Shown piece by piece: positions 1 through 9,955 of a DNA stretch of 24,140 nucleotides; within the stretch, counting starts at the first letter, position 1; every line of letters starts with the position of its first letter. Position numbers and translations under genes: made by a program. Under the pieces are notes generated by a model that was given only the letters and a program-made list of their open reading frames with translations, was not told the origin of the DNA and searched no databases. Source of the stretch: a virus; the IMG/VR virus record IMGVR_UViG_3300020573_000037, positions 1-24,140 of that record. The stretch is one strand, 5' to 3'.

Positions 1-1
1 T

Positions 2-3000
2 CAATCTATCGTTGATGCAAATCTAGTTACTGCCAGAGCATATACTAATACTTCTGTCACATCAGCTAATAACTATGCTGGAGCAATGGCCAACTCTGGT
101 AATGCTTGGGCTACTGCCACTTTTGCTACCATATCCACAGTTGCTACGAATGCTACATCTGCCAATAATTATGCTGGTGCTATGGCAAATAGTGGCAATG
201 CTTATGCGGCCACAGTGGGAACATCAACTAATGCTTATTCTGTAGCAACATTTGCCACAATTACTAATGCGGCCGCTGCTTTTGCTTTTGCCAACGGTGT
301 CGCTACTAATGTGACTGCTGCATTTGCCGCAGCCAATGCCGAGTTCACTTTTAGTAATACCATTTATGCTGCCGTCAATTCTGCCTTTGCGGTAATCAAT
401 GCGGCTTATACATCTTCTAATGCTGACTATGTATTGACGAATGCAGCATATACTTCCATTAATGCAGGATATACCGTCGCTAATGCTGCCTTTGGTCGTG
501 CTAATACCGCATTACAGAACACTACTGGTACCTTTGCTGGAAGTTTGACGACTACAGGATCTCTTAGTGCAAACAATTTAATTGCACTAGCACAAAATGG
601 CGCAGGAGAGGGCGGAGAACTTCGACTTGTAGGTTCCGGTTCAAATCCTAGTTGGATTATCGACTCTGTTGGCACATCTCTGAGACATTTTTCCGATCTG
701 ACTGGTGTTCAAACTGTATCATTTTTCAATCCTTTTGGTGGAGCCAATGCTGTCAACATGACAGTTGATGGCACAGCAACTATCAATGGTATGAATATTA
801 CTCCAACTATTGCTGCATCTTATACTGTAGCCAACGCAGCATTTGGTAGTGTTAATTCTGTTGCCACTTCTGCCAACAATTATGCTGGTGCTATGGCAAA
901 TGCTTCCAATACATTTGCTAGAACAATTGTTGACGCTAACCTAATTGTTGCCAGAGCATATACTAATACATCCACAACAGCGGCTAATAACTATGCTACC
1001 GCAACCTTTGCAACAATCACTTATGCTACCGCTGCTTTTGCTGCGGCCAACGCTAAAGTTGCTTCTGTATCTGGAACCTCAGGTCGTATTACAAGTTCTG
1101 GTGGAACCGCACCAACGATTGATCTAGCAACTGCTGGTGCTGGTGCAGCAACTTATTCTTCTGGTATTTCTGCATTAACTGTTGATGCTTATGGACGTGT
1201 TACATCCGTTACTGGTTCAGCAGGATATGTTACTTCTTCCGGTGTTACCTCCGTGGCCGCTGGTACCGGATTGTCGGGAGGCACCATTACTTCCACTGGC
1301 ACTATTTCTATGCCTAATGTTGGTCCTGGTGCAGGTTCATATTCTAGTGGTATTTCTGCTCTAACAATCGACGCTCAGGGTCGTATTACTGCGGTTACAG
1401 GTTCAGCGGGTTATATCACATCCTCAGGATCTATTACTGGTAGTGCAGGATCTGTTACAGGTCTAACGTTAAATAGTTCTGCATCTGCTATTAATCCAGA
1501 TAACGTAACGCAAAATCAGTTAGGCTATAATAATAGCGTAAGTTTATTTGGACAAACTGACGGGGGTTTGTATTCATCAGCATTTAGTTCTGCTTGGATT
1601 CATCAGATATATGGTGACTTCAGAACAGGTCAAGTTGCAACTCGTGGTAAGAATAATGGCACTTGGCAAGCATGGAGAGTGCAACTAGATTCTTCTAACT
1701 ATACTTCATATGCTCCTACACTAACAGGTTCTGGTGCTTCTGGAACATGGGGCATTAGTGTCACAGGTAATGCGGGCACCGTAACCAATGGTGTATATAC
1801 CACGGGTGATCAAACTATTGGTGGAACAAAAACATTATCAGGATTACTTGTAGGAAGAGTTCCTACTACTAGCGGTGTCTCGGCAGGTAACGATACAGGA
1901 TCATTTTCTATTAGAGGTAGCACTTCACTATCTGCTCACGTTTCGTTTCATAGATCAGGCGCATATGCTATTAATATGGGTCTTGATACCGATAACGTAT
2001 TCAGAATCGGTGGTTGGAGTGACGGCGCTAACACTTTTAGATTACAACTAGCAGCACCTGGTGGAACTCATACTTTTACTGGTACAGTTTCCGCATCAGC
2101 GGATGTTCGTGCGCCAGTATTCTATGATTCTGTTAATACAGGTTATTATCTTGATCCTAATGCGTCAACATCAATAAGAACTGTTGGTGATTGGAGAGCA
2201 GATGCATCAGCTTGGACGGGTGAATTTGCAGGTAAAATCCAATATCATAGCAATCACTGGTATTTTCAGGCTGCTGCCGACTGGCGTTTCAGAAGTTCTG
2301 CTGGCGCTGACGTATTTTATATCAATCAATCAGGTCATATATTTACACCTATCATGTATGATTCAAATGACACCGGATGGTATGTGGATCCAACAGGATT
2401 TTTAAGAATTTCTGCTCTGCAATCTATTGGTACCAGCGGTAACTGGAATACAGATTTTACAAATACTCCTGCTAATGGACTTAGATATACTGGTGACTTG
2501 AATAGCGGAACAAACTGTCCTACCGGTGGCGGCTGGTGGTTTCTACAAAACTATCGTCACTCTAATTCTTCTAATTTTTGGGGCGTGCAGGTCGCTTGGG
2601 GTTGGGAAGACAGATCTAACAGACTGTTTACTAGAAACGTATCTGGTGGCTCTTTTGGCACTTGGCATGAATATTTAAGCACCACTGGAGCAACCTTCAG
2701 CGGTTCTTTGACGATGAGTGGTAATATTACAGCTTACTCCGATTTAAAACTTAAAAATGATATTCAGATAATCGATAATGCGATTGATAAAATTAAGCAA
2801 ATTCGTGGTGTCACTTTTACTAGAAACGATCTAGAGGATAAAGAAAGACGTTATTCAGGTATTATCGCACAAGAAGTCGAAAAGGTATTACCAGAAGTCG
2901 TATTTGAAGATAAAGATGGTTTCAAGAATGTGGCTTACGGTAATATGGTAGGTCTACTAATAGAAGCAATCAAAGAGCAACAAGCACAAATTGACGAACT

Positions 3001-3016
3001 AAAGCGTCGAGTATGA
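2..3016 (+). CDS. Tail fibre protein with C-terminal S74 chaperone domain (5' end outside window)
   Basis: The frame is open to the left edge of the window, so the first in-window ATG (86) is probably not the real start and the gene is 5'-partial. The visible part, about 1004 residues, reads as a trimeric fibre. Counting from the ATG at 86, residues 84-146 hold nine consecutive heptads of the form N-x-x-(F/Y)-x-x-x. Further Ala/Asn/Tyr-rich repeats, two copies of a Y-S-S-G-I-S-A-L-T repeat, and two copies of a Y-D-S-x-x-T-G-(Y/W)-Y-x-D-P motif follow. The C-terminus (about residues 885-976) starts Y-S-D-L-K-L-K-N-D and matches the peptidase S74 intramolecular chaperone family, which helps the fibre trimerise and is then cut off. 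The likely catalytic pair is the Ser of YSD and a following Lys. It ends in a short coiled coil. Its role would be host recognition at the tail. Which fibre of the particle it forms cannot be told. Confidence 0.9.
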   Translation, partial: QSIVDANLVTARAYTNTSVTSANNYAGAMANSGNAWATATFATISTVATNATSANNYAGAMANSGNAYAATVGTSTNAYSVATFATITNAAAAFAFANGVATNVTAAFAAANAEFTFSNTIYAAVNSAFAVINAAYTSSNADYVLTNAAYTSINAGYTVANAAFGRANTALQNTTGTFAGSLTTTGSLSANNLIALAQNGAGEGGELRLVGSGSNPSWIIDSVGTSLRHFSDLTGVQTVSFFNPFGGANAVNMTVDGTATINGMNITPTIAASYTVANAAFGSVNSVATSANNYAGAMANASNTFARTIVDANLIVARAYTNTSTTAANNYATATFATITYATAAFAAANAKVASVSGTSGRITSSGGTAPTIDLATAGAGAATYSSGISALTVDAYGRVTSVTGSAGYVTSSGVTSVAAGTGLSGGTITSTGTISMPNVGPGAGSYSSGISALTIDAQGRITAVTGSAGYITSSGSITGSAGSVTGLTLNSSASAINPDNVTQNQLGYNNSVSLFGQTDGGLYSSAFSSAWIHQIYGDFRTGQVATRGKNNGTWQAWRVQLDSSNYTSYAPTLTGSGASGTWGISVTGNAGTVTNGVYTTGDQTIGGTKTLSGLLVGRVPTTSGVSAGNDTGSFSIRGSTSLSAHVSFHRSGAYAINMGLDTDNVFRIGGWSDGANTFRLQLAAPGGTHTFTGTVSASADVRAPVFYDSVNTGYYLDPNASTSIRTVGDWRADASAWTGEFAGKIQYHSNHWYFQAAADWRFRSSAGADVFYINQSGHIFTPIMYDSNDTGWYVDPTGFLRISALQSIGTSGNWNTDFTNTPANGLRYTGDLNSGTNCPTGGGWWFLQNYRHSNSSNFWGVQVAWGWEDRSNRLFTRNVSGGSFGTWHEYLSTTGATFSGSLTMSGNITAYSDLKLKNDIQIIDNAIDKIKQIRGVTFTRNDLEDKERRYSGIIAQEVEKVLPEVVFEDKDGFKNVAYGNMVGLLIEAIKEQQAQIDELKRRV
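335..523 (+). repeat. 21-bp-period heptad array in the fibre shaft
   Basis: Nine consecutive 21-base units encode N-x-x-(F/Y)-x-x-x heptads. Asn holds position 1 throughout and an aromatic residue position 4 in eight of nine units; the last unit has Leu there. The DNA copies have diverged while the protein pattern is kept, so selection acts on the protein. The same heptad appears in the fibre genes starting at 6356 and 6928. Confidence 0.8.
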
Positions 3017-3020
3017 AACA

Positions 3021-3028
3021 ACTAAATA
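3021..3028 (+). promoter_or_regulatory. Putative late promoter octamer ACTAAATA
   Basis: The octamer lies just after the fibre stop codon and 30 bases before the start at 3059. It recurs in many gene boundaries here and resembles the T4 late promoter TATAAATA, which is read by the gp55 sigma factor with gp33 and the gp45 clamp. No -35 element is expected for that class. Confidence 0.5.
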
Positions 3029-3058
3029 GACATGTTCATAAGGTAAGGGGATAAGGTT

Positions 3059-3406
3059 ATGGCTATCACATACACTTGGAAAGTGACAGGACTTAAAACA
3101 GCTACGATAAATGATGCCTCCGATGTTATTGTTCAGACATACTGGGAGAAGATTGGTAAAGATGGAGAGTTTGAAGGTAAGTTTTTAGGTGCTACTCCAT
3201 TTTCTATCAATTCTATGCCAGCAGGAACAACATTCATACCGTTCTCCGAATTGACGGAGGAAGATGTTCTAACGTGGATCAAAGCCGTTGTTGTTGGTTC
3301 ATATGGAGATCATGTTAATTCGCAAATTCAGAAACAAATTGATGAAAAAAAGAATCCAGCAATAGAAGCTACTCTACCATGGGCATCAGCCGCAAATACT
3401 AACTAA
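3059..3406 (+). CDS. Conserved phage protein of unknown function, 115 aa
   Basis: The product is a soluble, mixed-composition protein of 115 residues with no signal peptide or membrane segment. It opens M-A-I-T-Y-T-W-K-V-T-G-L and has a central F-S-I-N-S-M-P-A-G-T segment. I recall similar openings in small proteins next to tail fibre genes of other T4-like phages, but I cannot assign a function. The start is supported by a purine-rich AAGGGGATAAGG leader immediately upstream and by a late-promoter-like octamer 30 bases before it. It is followed by a 59-residue gene 14 bases downstream and probably shares its transcript. A minor virion or fibre-associated role is an inference from position only. 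Confidence 0.7.
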   Translation: MAITYTWKVTGLKTATINDASDVIVQTYWEKIGKDGEFEGKFLGATPFSINSMPAGTTFIPFSELTEEDVLTWIKAVVVGSYGDHVNSQIQKQIDEKKNPAIEATLPWASAANTN

Positions 3407-3420
3407 GGAGTGAAAACATC

Positions 3421-3600
3421 ATGGAAAATACTATCAAGATTGAAGTGAATCTAAATCAGATGAATATTATTCTAGCAGGTCTTGCCAAGCTACCACTGGA
3501 AGCAAGTCTAGAGACTTTTACTATTGTCCGTCAGCAAGCAGATGCTCAGATTCAGCAAAATCGTCCAGAAGGTCCTCTTGCTGATAAAGTAATAAACTAA
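3421..3600 (+). CDS. Small conserved phage protein, 59 aa
   Basis: This short open frame of 59 codons starts with ATG after a clear AAGGAG ribosome-binding site about 10 bases upstream. The product begins M-E-N-T-I-K-I-E-V-N-L and continues with an alternating hydrophobic pattern, L-N-Q-M-N-I-I-L-A-G-L-A-K-L-P, then a helix rich in Gln and Ala. Small phage proteins with a beta strand followed by a leucine-rich N-x-I-L-x-x-L-x-x-L-P helix are common near tail genes, but their function is unknown to me. Tight packing between the genes at 3059 and 3618, the ribosome-binding site and the amphipathic pattern support a real gene. No function is proposed. Confidence 0.7.
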   Translation: MENTIKIEVNLNQMNIILAGLAKLPLEASLETFTIVRQQADAQIQQNRPEGPLADKVIN

Positions 3601-3617
3601 TTCGACAAGGATAATCT

Positions 3618-4367
3618 ATGTCACTAAACAAACCAGCTAATAAAGAAGAACTGAAAGAATTTTGTTTGAGACAGTTAGGTTATCCTGTCATGCAAATCAA
3701 CGTGGATGACGAGCAGGTAAACGATGCAGTGGAACTCGCATTTGAGTTTTGGAACGAGTTTCACTTCAACGGCACCGAACGAACATATGTAAAGCATCAG
3801 GTTACCAATACAGACAAGGTCAATCGTTACGTTACTGTTTCAGATTCTCTCATTGGTGCTACCAGAGTATTCAAGGTTGGCCAGAACAAGATGGCCATGA
3901 ATATGTTCGACCTTAGATATCAGCTTCGTCTAAATGATCTATGGGACTTGTCTTCCACGTCCTATGTCAACTACTCTCTTACAATGCAGCATCTCGCCAC
4001 GCTTGATCTAATCTTTACAGGCGAGACTCCGATTCGTTTCAATAGACTTACCGACAAGCTATACATCGATTGGGACTGGGATTCCGATATCAACGATGGC
4101 GAGTTTATCATCATTGAAGGCTTTGTCATCACCGATCCTACCGTATACACACAGGTATGGAATGATCGTATGCTAAAAAAGCTAACCACAGCTTATGTCA
4201 AGCGTCAGTGGGGTCAGAACATGTCCAAGTTTGACAAGATGCAGCTACCAGGCGGTGTAACAATGCGTGGCGCTGATATCTATGCGGAGGCGATGACAGA
4301 GATTAGAGAAATTGAAGAACAGATTAGAAATACTTACGAAGCTCCTCCTGGCTTTTTGGTAGGTTAG
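3618..4367 (+). CDS. 13: Neck protein gp13 (head completion)
   Basis: In T4, gp13 and gp14 form the neck that closes the filled head below the portal and receives the tail. This 249-residue protein has the features I associate with the short gp13 of cyanophage-type T4 relatives: an N-terminal E-F-C-L-R-Q-L-G-Y-P segment, then V-D-D-E-Q-V-N-D-A-V and an F-E-F-W-N-E-F-H-F-N-G-T-E stretch. T4 gp13 is longer (about 309 residues). Its place directly before gp14 and gp15, with 1 base between its stop and the gp14 start, fits the conserved 13-14-15 block. The start ATG has an AAGG eight to eleven bases upstream. The main uncertainty is the assignment to gp13 rather than to another connector protein. 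Confidence 0.8.
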   Translation: MSLNKPANKEELKEFCLRQLGYPVMQINVDDEQVNDAVELAFEFWNEFHFNGTERTYVKHQVTNTDKVNRYVTVSDSLIGATRVFKVGQNKMAMNMFDLRYQLRLNDLWDLSSTSYVNYSLTMQHLATLDLIFTGETPIRFNRLTDKLYIDWDWDSDINDGEFIIIEGFVITDPTVYTQVWNDRMLKKLTTAYVKRQWGQNMSKFDKMQLPGGVTMRGADIYAEAMTEIREIEEQIRNTYEAPPGFLVG

Positions 4368-4368
4368 T

Positions 4369-5267
4369 ATGCCTGTAAACGGATACTTCAATAACTTCCC
4401 AACACAGAATCGAATGAATAATGAGTATAGACTCATGGAAGATGTTATTGTCGAATCGATTCAGATTATGGGACAAAACATCTATTACATTCCTCGTGAG
4501 TCTTTTGACGCCGGTGATATGATCTTTGGTGAGTATTCAAAATCTAAGTTCGAAAAGGCATATCTGATAGAAGCATACCTTACCAATGTAGCAGGTTTCG
4601 AAGGGGATAATGACTTCTTCTCAAAGTTTGGACTGGAGATTAGAGAAACATCCAATCTAATCATCTCTATGCGGTCATTTAAAAAGATTTTGCCTTCTAC
4701 AATAAGACAACGTCCACAAGAAGGTGATCTGCTTTTTATTCCACTTCTACAGAGTTTGATTGAGATTAAGTTTGTTGAACAAGAACTTATGTTTCATTCT
4801 CTAGGTAATAGACTTCCATTCGTCTATGAACTTCGCTGCGAGGCATTCCGTTATAGTCAAGAAGAAATCAATACAGGTATTGATGAGATTGATGAAGTAG
4901 CCGAAGAAGTTTCATATACAACCAAACTAACACTACAAACAACACCGGTAAATATTTTTAATACCAGCTACTTTGATGGTGAAGTTGTTTATCAATCTGA
5001 CGATGGAACGTGGGCCAATAATTATGCCTCTGCTACTGTCAAAGAATGGTATAAGGCAAATGGTACAATGTTCTTATATAATATCGAAGGTCAGTTTAGA
5101 GCAAACGCTAATGTATACGGTAATACTTCACAGACAATATATCGCTCAACTGCATACGATAATCGAACAGATTTCAATCTATATGATGATTATGATAACG
5201 AAGAATTTGTTCAGGAGACAACGACTATTCTTGATCTATCCGAAATCAATCCGTTTGGAACGCCATA

Positions 5268-5268
<1 letters not shown>
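4369..5268 (+). CDS. 14: Neck protein gp14 with a C-terminal beta-rich module
   Basis: This protein of 299 residues forms the neck with gp13. Homology to T4 gp14 shows in the N-terminal two thirds: an I-Y-Y-I-P-R-E segment (residues 38-44), F-G-E-Y-S-K-S-K-F-E-K-A (53-64), a G-F-E-G-D-N-D-F-F-S-K-F-G block (76-88) and E-G-D-L-L-F-I-P (118-125). Residues about 203-258 are an extra segment with a G-E-V-V-Y-Q opening and a G-Q-F-R-A-N motif, similar in pattern to an insertion in the next gene product. The C-terminus is acidic and rich in Asp, Asn and Tyr. The start lies 1 base after the gp13 stop and the stop overlaps the gp15 start as TAATG, implying translational coupling. Confidence 0.9.
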
Positions 5269-6889
<1,621 letters not shown>

Positions 6890-6891
6890 TA

Positions 6892-6899
6892 ACTAAATA
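6892..6899 (+). promoter_or_regulatory. Putative late promoter octamer ACTAAATA
   Basis: This is the same octamer as at 3021, 15928, 21093 and 24133. It lies just after the stop codon at 6889 and 28 bases before the start at 6928, so it could give the second fibre gene its own late transcript. Confidence 0.5.
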
Positions 6900-6927
6900 A
6901 ATACAAACATTCATAGAGTAGAGTATA

Positions 6928-8373
6928 ATGGCAGACTTTTCAAAAGAAACAATCAATATTGGTTCCAGTTCTAATGATGGTACGGGTGACACCATGCGTG
7001 TCTCGTTCCTTAAGACCAATAATAACTTTACGGAACTATATCAACATGCGGCTAATCTAAGTGCCAACGTTGAAACATTGCAATCTGATCTAAATCAGTC
7101 ATCTGGTGATTTATTGCTTCTTGGTGGGGCTGCGTTCGATCAAGCAAATTTGGCTTATGATTCCTCTAATAATTTAATTCTAGTTTCACAGACATCGATC
7201 ATCATTGCCAATAACGCTTCCGATAGAGCAAATGAAGCTGGATCGATTGCCAATGCAGCTAATATTTTTGCTTATGGAAGTTTCTTTAATAGTGCTAATG
7301 CTCACACAAAAGCTAACGCTGCTTTCACAGTAGCCAATGCCGCATTCACTCTGGCAAATACTATTTCATTAACTAATGCTACCGCAGTAGAACAAGCAGA
7401 AAAACTTAATAGAGCCTATACAAAGGCTAATGATGCTTATGATCTTGCTTCAGGAACATATCTATTTTCGATAGGTACAGCAACCAATGCCGCAGCTGGT
7501 TTTACTAGAACCAATACGGTTTATGGATATCTCAATACAGCATCTTTTAAAACAAACTCAAACTTCACCGTAACAAACTCCAGCTATGTTCTAACTAATA
7601 CAGTTTATGCGGTTCTCAATACAGCTTATTTGACAACAAACTCTGCCTACAGACATGCTAATGCCGCTTTTGATAACTCAAATAATAAAGTAAACATTGC
7701 TAATGGTACCGTTACTGGTTCATTTACCATTCAAGATACTGTAACAATCGATACCCATCACAACATTGTGGGTTCTGGTGCAACATTTAGAACTGGTGTA
7801 GCCAACTTTGGTGTTAGAATTTATCCTGGTGGTGGATCAGATCCCACAGAATCAACGCTAAGACTAACTGATTCCTCTTTTGCCACACTAGGTATATTCA
7901 CAGCAAACAATACCGAAGTAACGATTGGATCAAACACGGCAATTCCTGTTATCGTTAGATATAACGGTTCACAGATGGGCAGATTTGATAACACGGGTCT
8001 ATATGTCAGTGGTGAAGTTGCTGGATTTTATTCCGATGAAAGACTAAAGACAAATATTTCGCCAATTCAGAATGCTCTGGAAAAAGTTGAAAAACTCAAA
8101 GGCGTAACGTATACAGGTAATGAACTTGCTGCCAAGTTCGGTTTCACTGACACAAATGAGCAAGTTGGTCTATTATCGCAAGATGTAGAAAAGGTGTTGC
8201 CTCAGGTAATCAAGCACGCTCCTTTTGATCTAGCCGTAGATGAAAAAGGAAAACAATACTCTATATCCGGTGAAAACTATAAGACGGTTCAATACGAAAA
8301 AATTGTTCCATTACTAGTAGAAGCCATCAAAGAGTTGTCAGCTAGAGTAAAAGAATTAGAAGGTAAGAAATGA
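6928..8373 (+). CDS. Tail fibre protein with docking domain, heptad shaft and S74 chaperone
   Basis: The 481-residue product has three parts. Residues 8-38 repeat the I-N-I-G-S-S-S-N-D-G-T-G-D docking motif of the preceding gene. Residues about 65-255 are a repeat shaft; 196-251 are eight consecutive heptads of the form N-x-x-(F/Y)-x-x-x, with the aromatic displaced by one residue in the second unit. Residues about 366-481 are a peptidase S74 chaperone domain beginning F-Y-S-D-E-R-L-K-T-N, with probable catalytic Ser369 and Lys374, and ending in a charged coiled coil. S74 domains assist trimer folding and then cleave themselves off. The chaperone resembles that of the fibre at the window start but differs in sequence, so the two are paralogues. 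The stop overlaps the next start as ATGA, suggesting coupled translation with the glycine-rich protein. Confidence 0.9.
   Translation: MADFSKETINIGSSSNDGTGDTMRVSFLKTNNNFTELYQHAANLSANVETLQSDLNQSSGDLLLLGGAAFDQANLAYDSSNNLILVSQTSIIIANNASDRANEAGSIANAANIFAYGSFFNSANAHTKANAAFTVANAAFTLANTISLTNATAVEQAEKLNRAYTKANDAYDLASGTYLFSIGTATNAAAGFTRTNTVYGYLNTASFKTNSNFTVTNSSYVLTNTVYAVLNTAYLTTNSAYRHANAAFDNSNNKVNIANGTVTGSFTIQDTVTIDTHHNIVGSGATFRTGVANFGVRIYPGGGSDPTESTLRLTDSSFATLGIFTANNTEVTIGSNTAIPVIVRYNGSQMGRFDNTGLYVSGEVAGFYSDERLKTNISPIQNALEKVEKLKGVTYTGNELAAKFGFTDTNEQVGLLSQDVEKVLPQVIKHAPFDLAVDEKGKQYSISGENYKTVQYEKIVPLLVEAIKELSARVKELEGKK
7513..7680 (+). repeat. 21-bp-period heptad array in the second fibre
   Basis: Eight 21-base units encode N-x-x-(F/Y)-x-x-x heptads (residues 196-251). 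This is the same protein pattern as at 335-523, with different DNA sequence. Confidence 0.75.
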
Positions 8374-9086
8374 CGCTACCCGCTAATGGTGTAATGTCTA
8401 TAAGTTTGATTTCTACCTTATGCCGTGGAAGTAACACAGCATTTGGTATCACAAACGAGGACGCTCGCTGGCTGGCTGGCAAAGAACGTGGTGTTATCAA
8501 GTTCTCCGATTTTTATAGTAAGCCTGTGCCAGGAAGTAGAACATATTCAACTCCTGGCACATACACCTTTCTAGTACCCGCACATGAATCTCTTTCCGTT
8601 GATGTCAGAGGCGCAGGTGGAGGAGGTGGTGGAGGAGGTTATTGGTTTAATGCTATTCTAGCTGGCGGACCAATCGTCGCCGCATGTGGTAATCCTGGCG
8701 GCCCAGGTTCTTCATCATCGTTTGGTAATGTTATCGCTAACGGTGGTGATGCTGGTTCTAATGGTTGCGGACTAACAAGAGGCGCCGATGGCGAAGATGG
8801 CGGCGGTTCAGGAGGTTCAGTTACTACTGGTGGAGGTTCTGCTGGTGGTGCCGGTGGTGTTGCAAATAGAAATCAAGGCGTCGGCGATCAAGGCTTTGGC
8901 GGTAATGGTGGCGGCGGCGGAAGAACAACTAAGACTTATACATTTCTAGCGATCGGTAGTCTAGCTTGGAAAGACTCAGTGACTATTGTAGTTGGCACTG
9001 GTGGTTTTGGTGGTCCTACAATTCCTGCAATTACACCTGCTGGTAATCCTGGAGCACACGGCCAAGTAACAGTAACTTGGTCATAG
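8370..9086 (+). CDS. Glycine-rich putative tail-tip adhesin
   Basis: The 238-residue product opens with L-P-A-N-G-V-M-S-I-S-L-I-S and later G-V-I-K-F-S-D-F-Y-S-K (residues about 3-50), a short module I recall from many phage virion proteins. A Y-S-T-P-G-T-Y-T-F beta segment (58-66) follows. From residue 81 the protein is dominated by glycine tracts, including a run of eight Gly, interrupted by short loops, and it ends G-Q-V-T-V-T-W-S. Glycine-rich repeats of this type form polyglycine-II helices in gp38-type adhesins of T-even-like phages, with the loops contacting the receptor. By analogy this would be the receptor-binding tip working with the adjacent fibre. It overlaps the fibre stop by 4 bases. 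Assignment as an adhesin is inference from composition and position; no gp38-specific sequence match is claimed. Confidence 0.75.
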   Translation: MTLPANGVMSISLISTLCRGSNTAFGITNEDARWLAGKERGVIKFSDFYSKPVPGSRTYSTPGTYTFLVPAHESLSVDVRGAGGGGGGGGYWFNAILAGGPIVAACGNPGGPGSSSSFGNVIANGGDAGSNGCGLTRGADGEDGGGSGGSVTTGGGSAGGAGGVANRNQGVGDQGFGGNGGGGGRTTKTYTFLAIGSLAWKDSVTIVVGTGGFGGPTIPAITPAGNPGAHGQVTVTWS

Positions 9087-9094
9087 GAGAATAC

Positions 9095-9487
9095 ATGGAA
9101 GAAGAACTTTATATCCGTGTTGAAAACGGTCAGGCAGTAGATCATCCAATTACTGGTTGGAATCTTCGCATGATTTATCCTAATGCCAGTGAAGATAATA
9201 TACCAAAAGGATTTGAGAGATTTACTCGCATGCCTATACCATCTCTAGATAGATATCAAATTCTGGAGGGTGTAGTATATGAAAAATCAAATTATGGTTG
9301 GCATGATAGATACATAATAAGAGATATGACCGACGAAGAAAAACTAGTCTTTGATGCTCAAGTAGAATCCATCGAAGAATTACGTTCATATCCTAGAGAG
9401 AAACTAGAAGCATTAAATACTTTGCTTGAAGCAGGAGAAATCGAACCTACTCCAGAAGCGATGCTAACGTATTTAAGAAATTTGTGA
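9095..9487 (+). CDS. Unknown protein of the fibre cassette, 130 aa
   Basis: I chose the ATG at 9095 because an AGGAG lies 6 bases upstream. The frame can be extended to a TTG at 9077 inside the previous gene, but that has no ribosome-binding site. The product begins M-E-E-E-L-Y-I-R-V-E-N-G and contains W-N-L-R-M-I-Y-P. It ends with a charged helical region, M-T-D-E-E-K-L-V-F-D-A-Q and P-R-E-K-L-E-A-L-N. It has no signal or membrane segment. Its place directly after a fibre and a putative adhesin suggests a fibre-assembly or fibre-tip role, but I do not recognise the family. Confidence 0.75.
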   Translation: MEEELYIRVENGQAVDHPITGWNLRMIYPNASEDNIPKGFERFTRMPIPSLDRYQILEGVVYEKSNYGWHDRYIIRDMTDEEKLVFDAQVESIEELRSYPREKLEALNTLLEAGEIEPTPEAMLTYLRNL

Positions 9488-9496
9488 GATAGTATT

Positions 9497-9955
9497 ATGG
9501 GTGTTGATAAAAATCTATCAGATGCTTTAGGCATACCACACGAACCTGTTGAAGTCAAGAAACAGGAAGTCGTGGAGTATTTGCCTCCATCTGACTTGCC
9601 AGATGAAGATGAAGATTATGTATTGGTGCGAAAGACACTTCGTAATCTAATCGTAAAGGGAAACGACGCCATCGATGAAATCACAGCAATCGCTAGGAAC
9701 AACGAAAGTGCGAGAGGTTTTGAGGTTGTTTCTAATCTCATCAAAACTGTTGGCGAAACGTCCAAAGACCTATACGCCCTACAAAAACAAAAGAAAGAAT
9801 TGAGAGAACCTAATCCAGATTCTGATCCTCGAAAGAAGAATGCGGAGTCTATCAACGTGGAGCAAGCAGTCTTTGTAGGATCGGCGGCGGAATTGTTGTC
9901 AGCTATAAAGAAGCAAAGAGAAGATGGCCCGAACACCGTTCAGTTACCAGAATAA
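9497..9955 (+). CDS. 16: Small terminase subunit gp16
   Basis: gp16 recognises phage DNA and regulates the packaging ATPase of gp17. The 152-residue length is close to T4 gp16 (164). It has the expected layout: an acidic N-terminal linker (P-D-E-D-E-D-Y at residues 35-41), a long central helical region (D-Y-V-L-V-R-K-T-L-R-N-L through L-Y-A-L-Q-K-Q-K-K-E-L) that in this family forms the ring-building coiled coil, and a C-terminal A-A-E-L-L-S-A-I-K-K-Q segment. The last 32 bases overlap the start of gp17 in another frame, which suggests coupled translation of the two motor subunits. Identification rests on position directly before gp17, length and layout. Confidence 0.88.
   Translation: MGVDKNLSDALGIPHEPVEVKKQEVVEYLPPSDLPDEDEDYVLVRKTLRNLIVKGNDAIDEITAIARNNESARGFEVVSNLIKTVGETSKDLYALQKQKKELREPNPDSDPRKKNAESINVEQAVFVGSAAELLSAIKKQREDGPNTVQLPE

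Noticed and set aside
3013-3054. Tiny open frame overlapping the fibre stop
   Set aside because: Only 13 codons, with no ribosome-binding site and composition like a leader region.
9077-9094. TTG at 9077 as start of the gene after the adhesin
   Set aside because: The ATG at 9095 has AGGAG at proper distance; the TTG has none and lies within the preceding gene.
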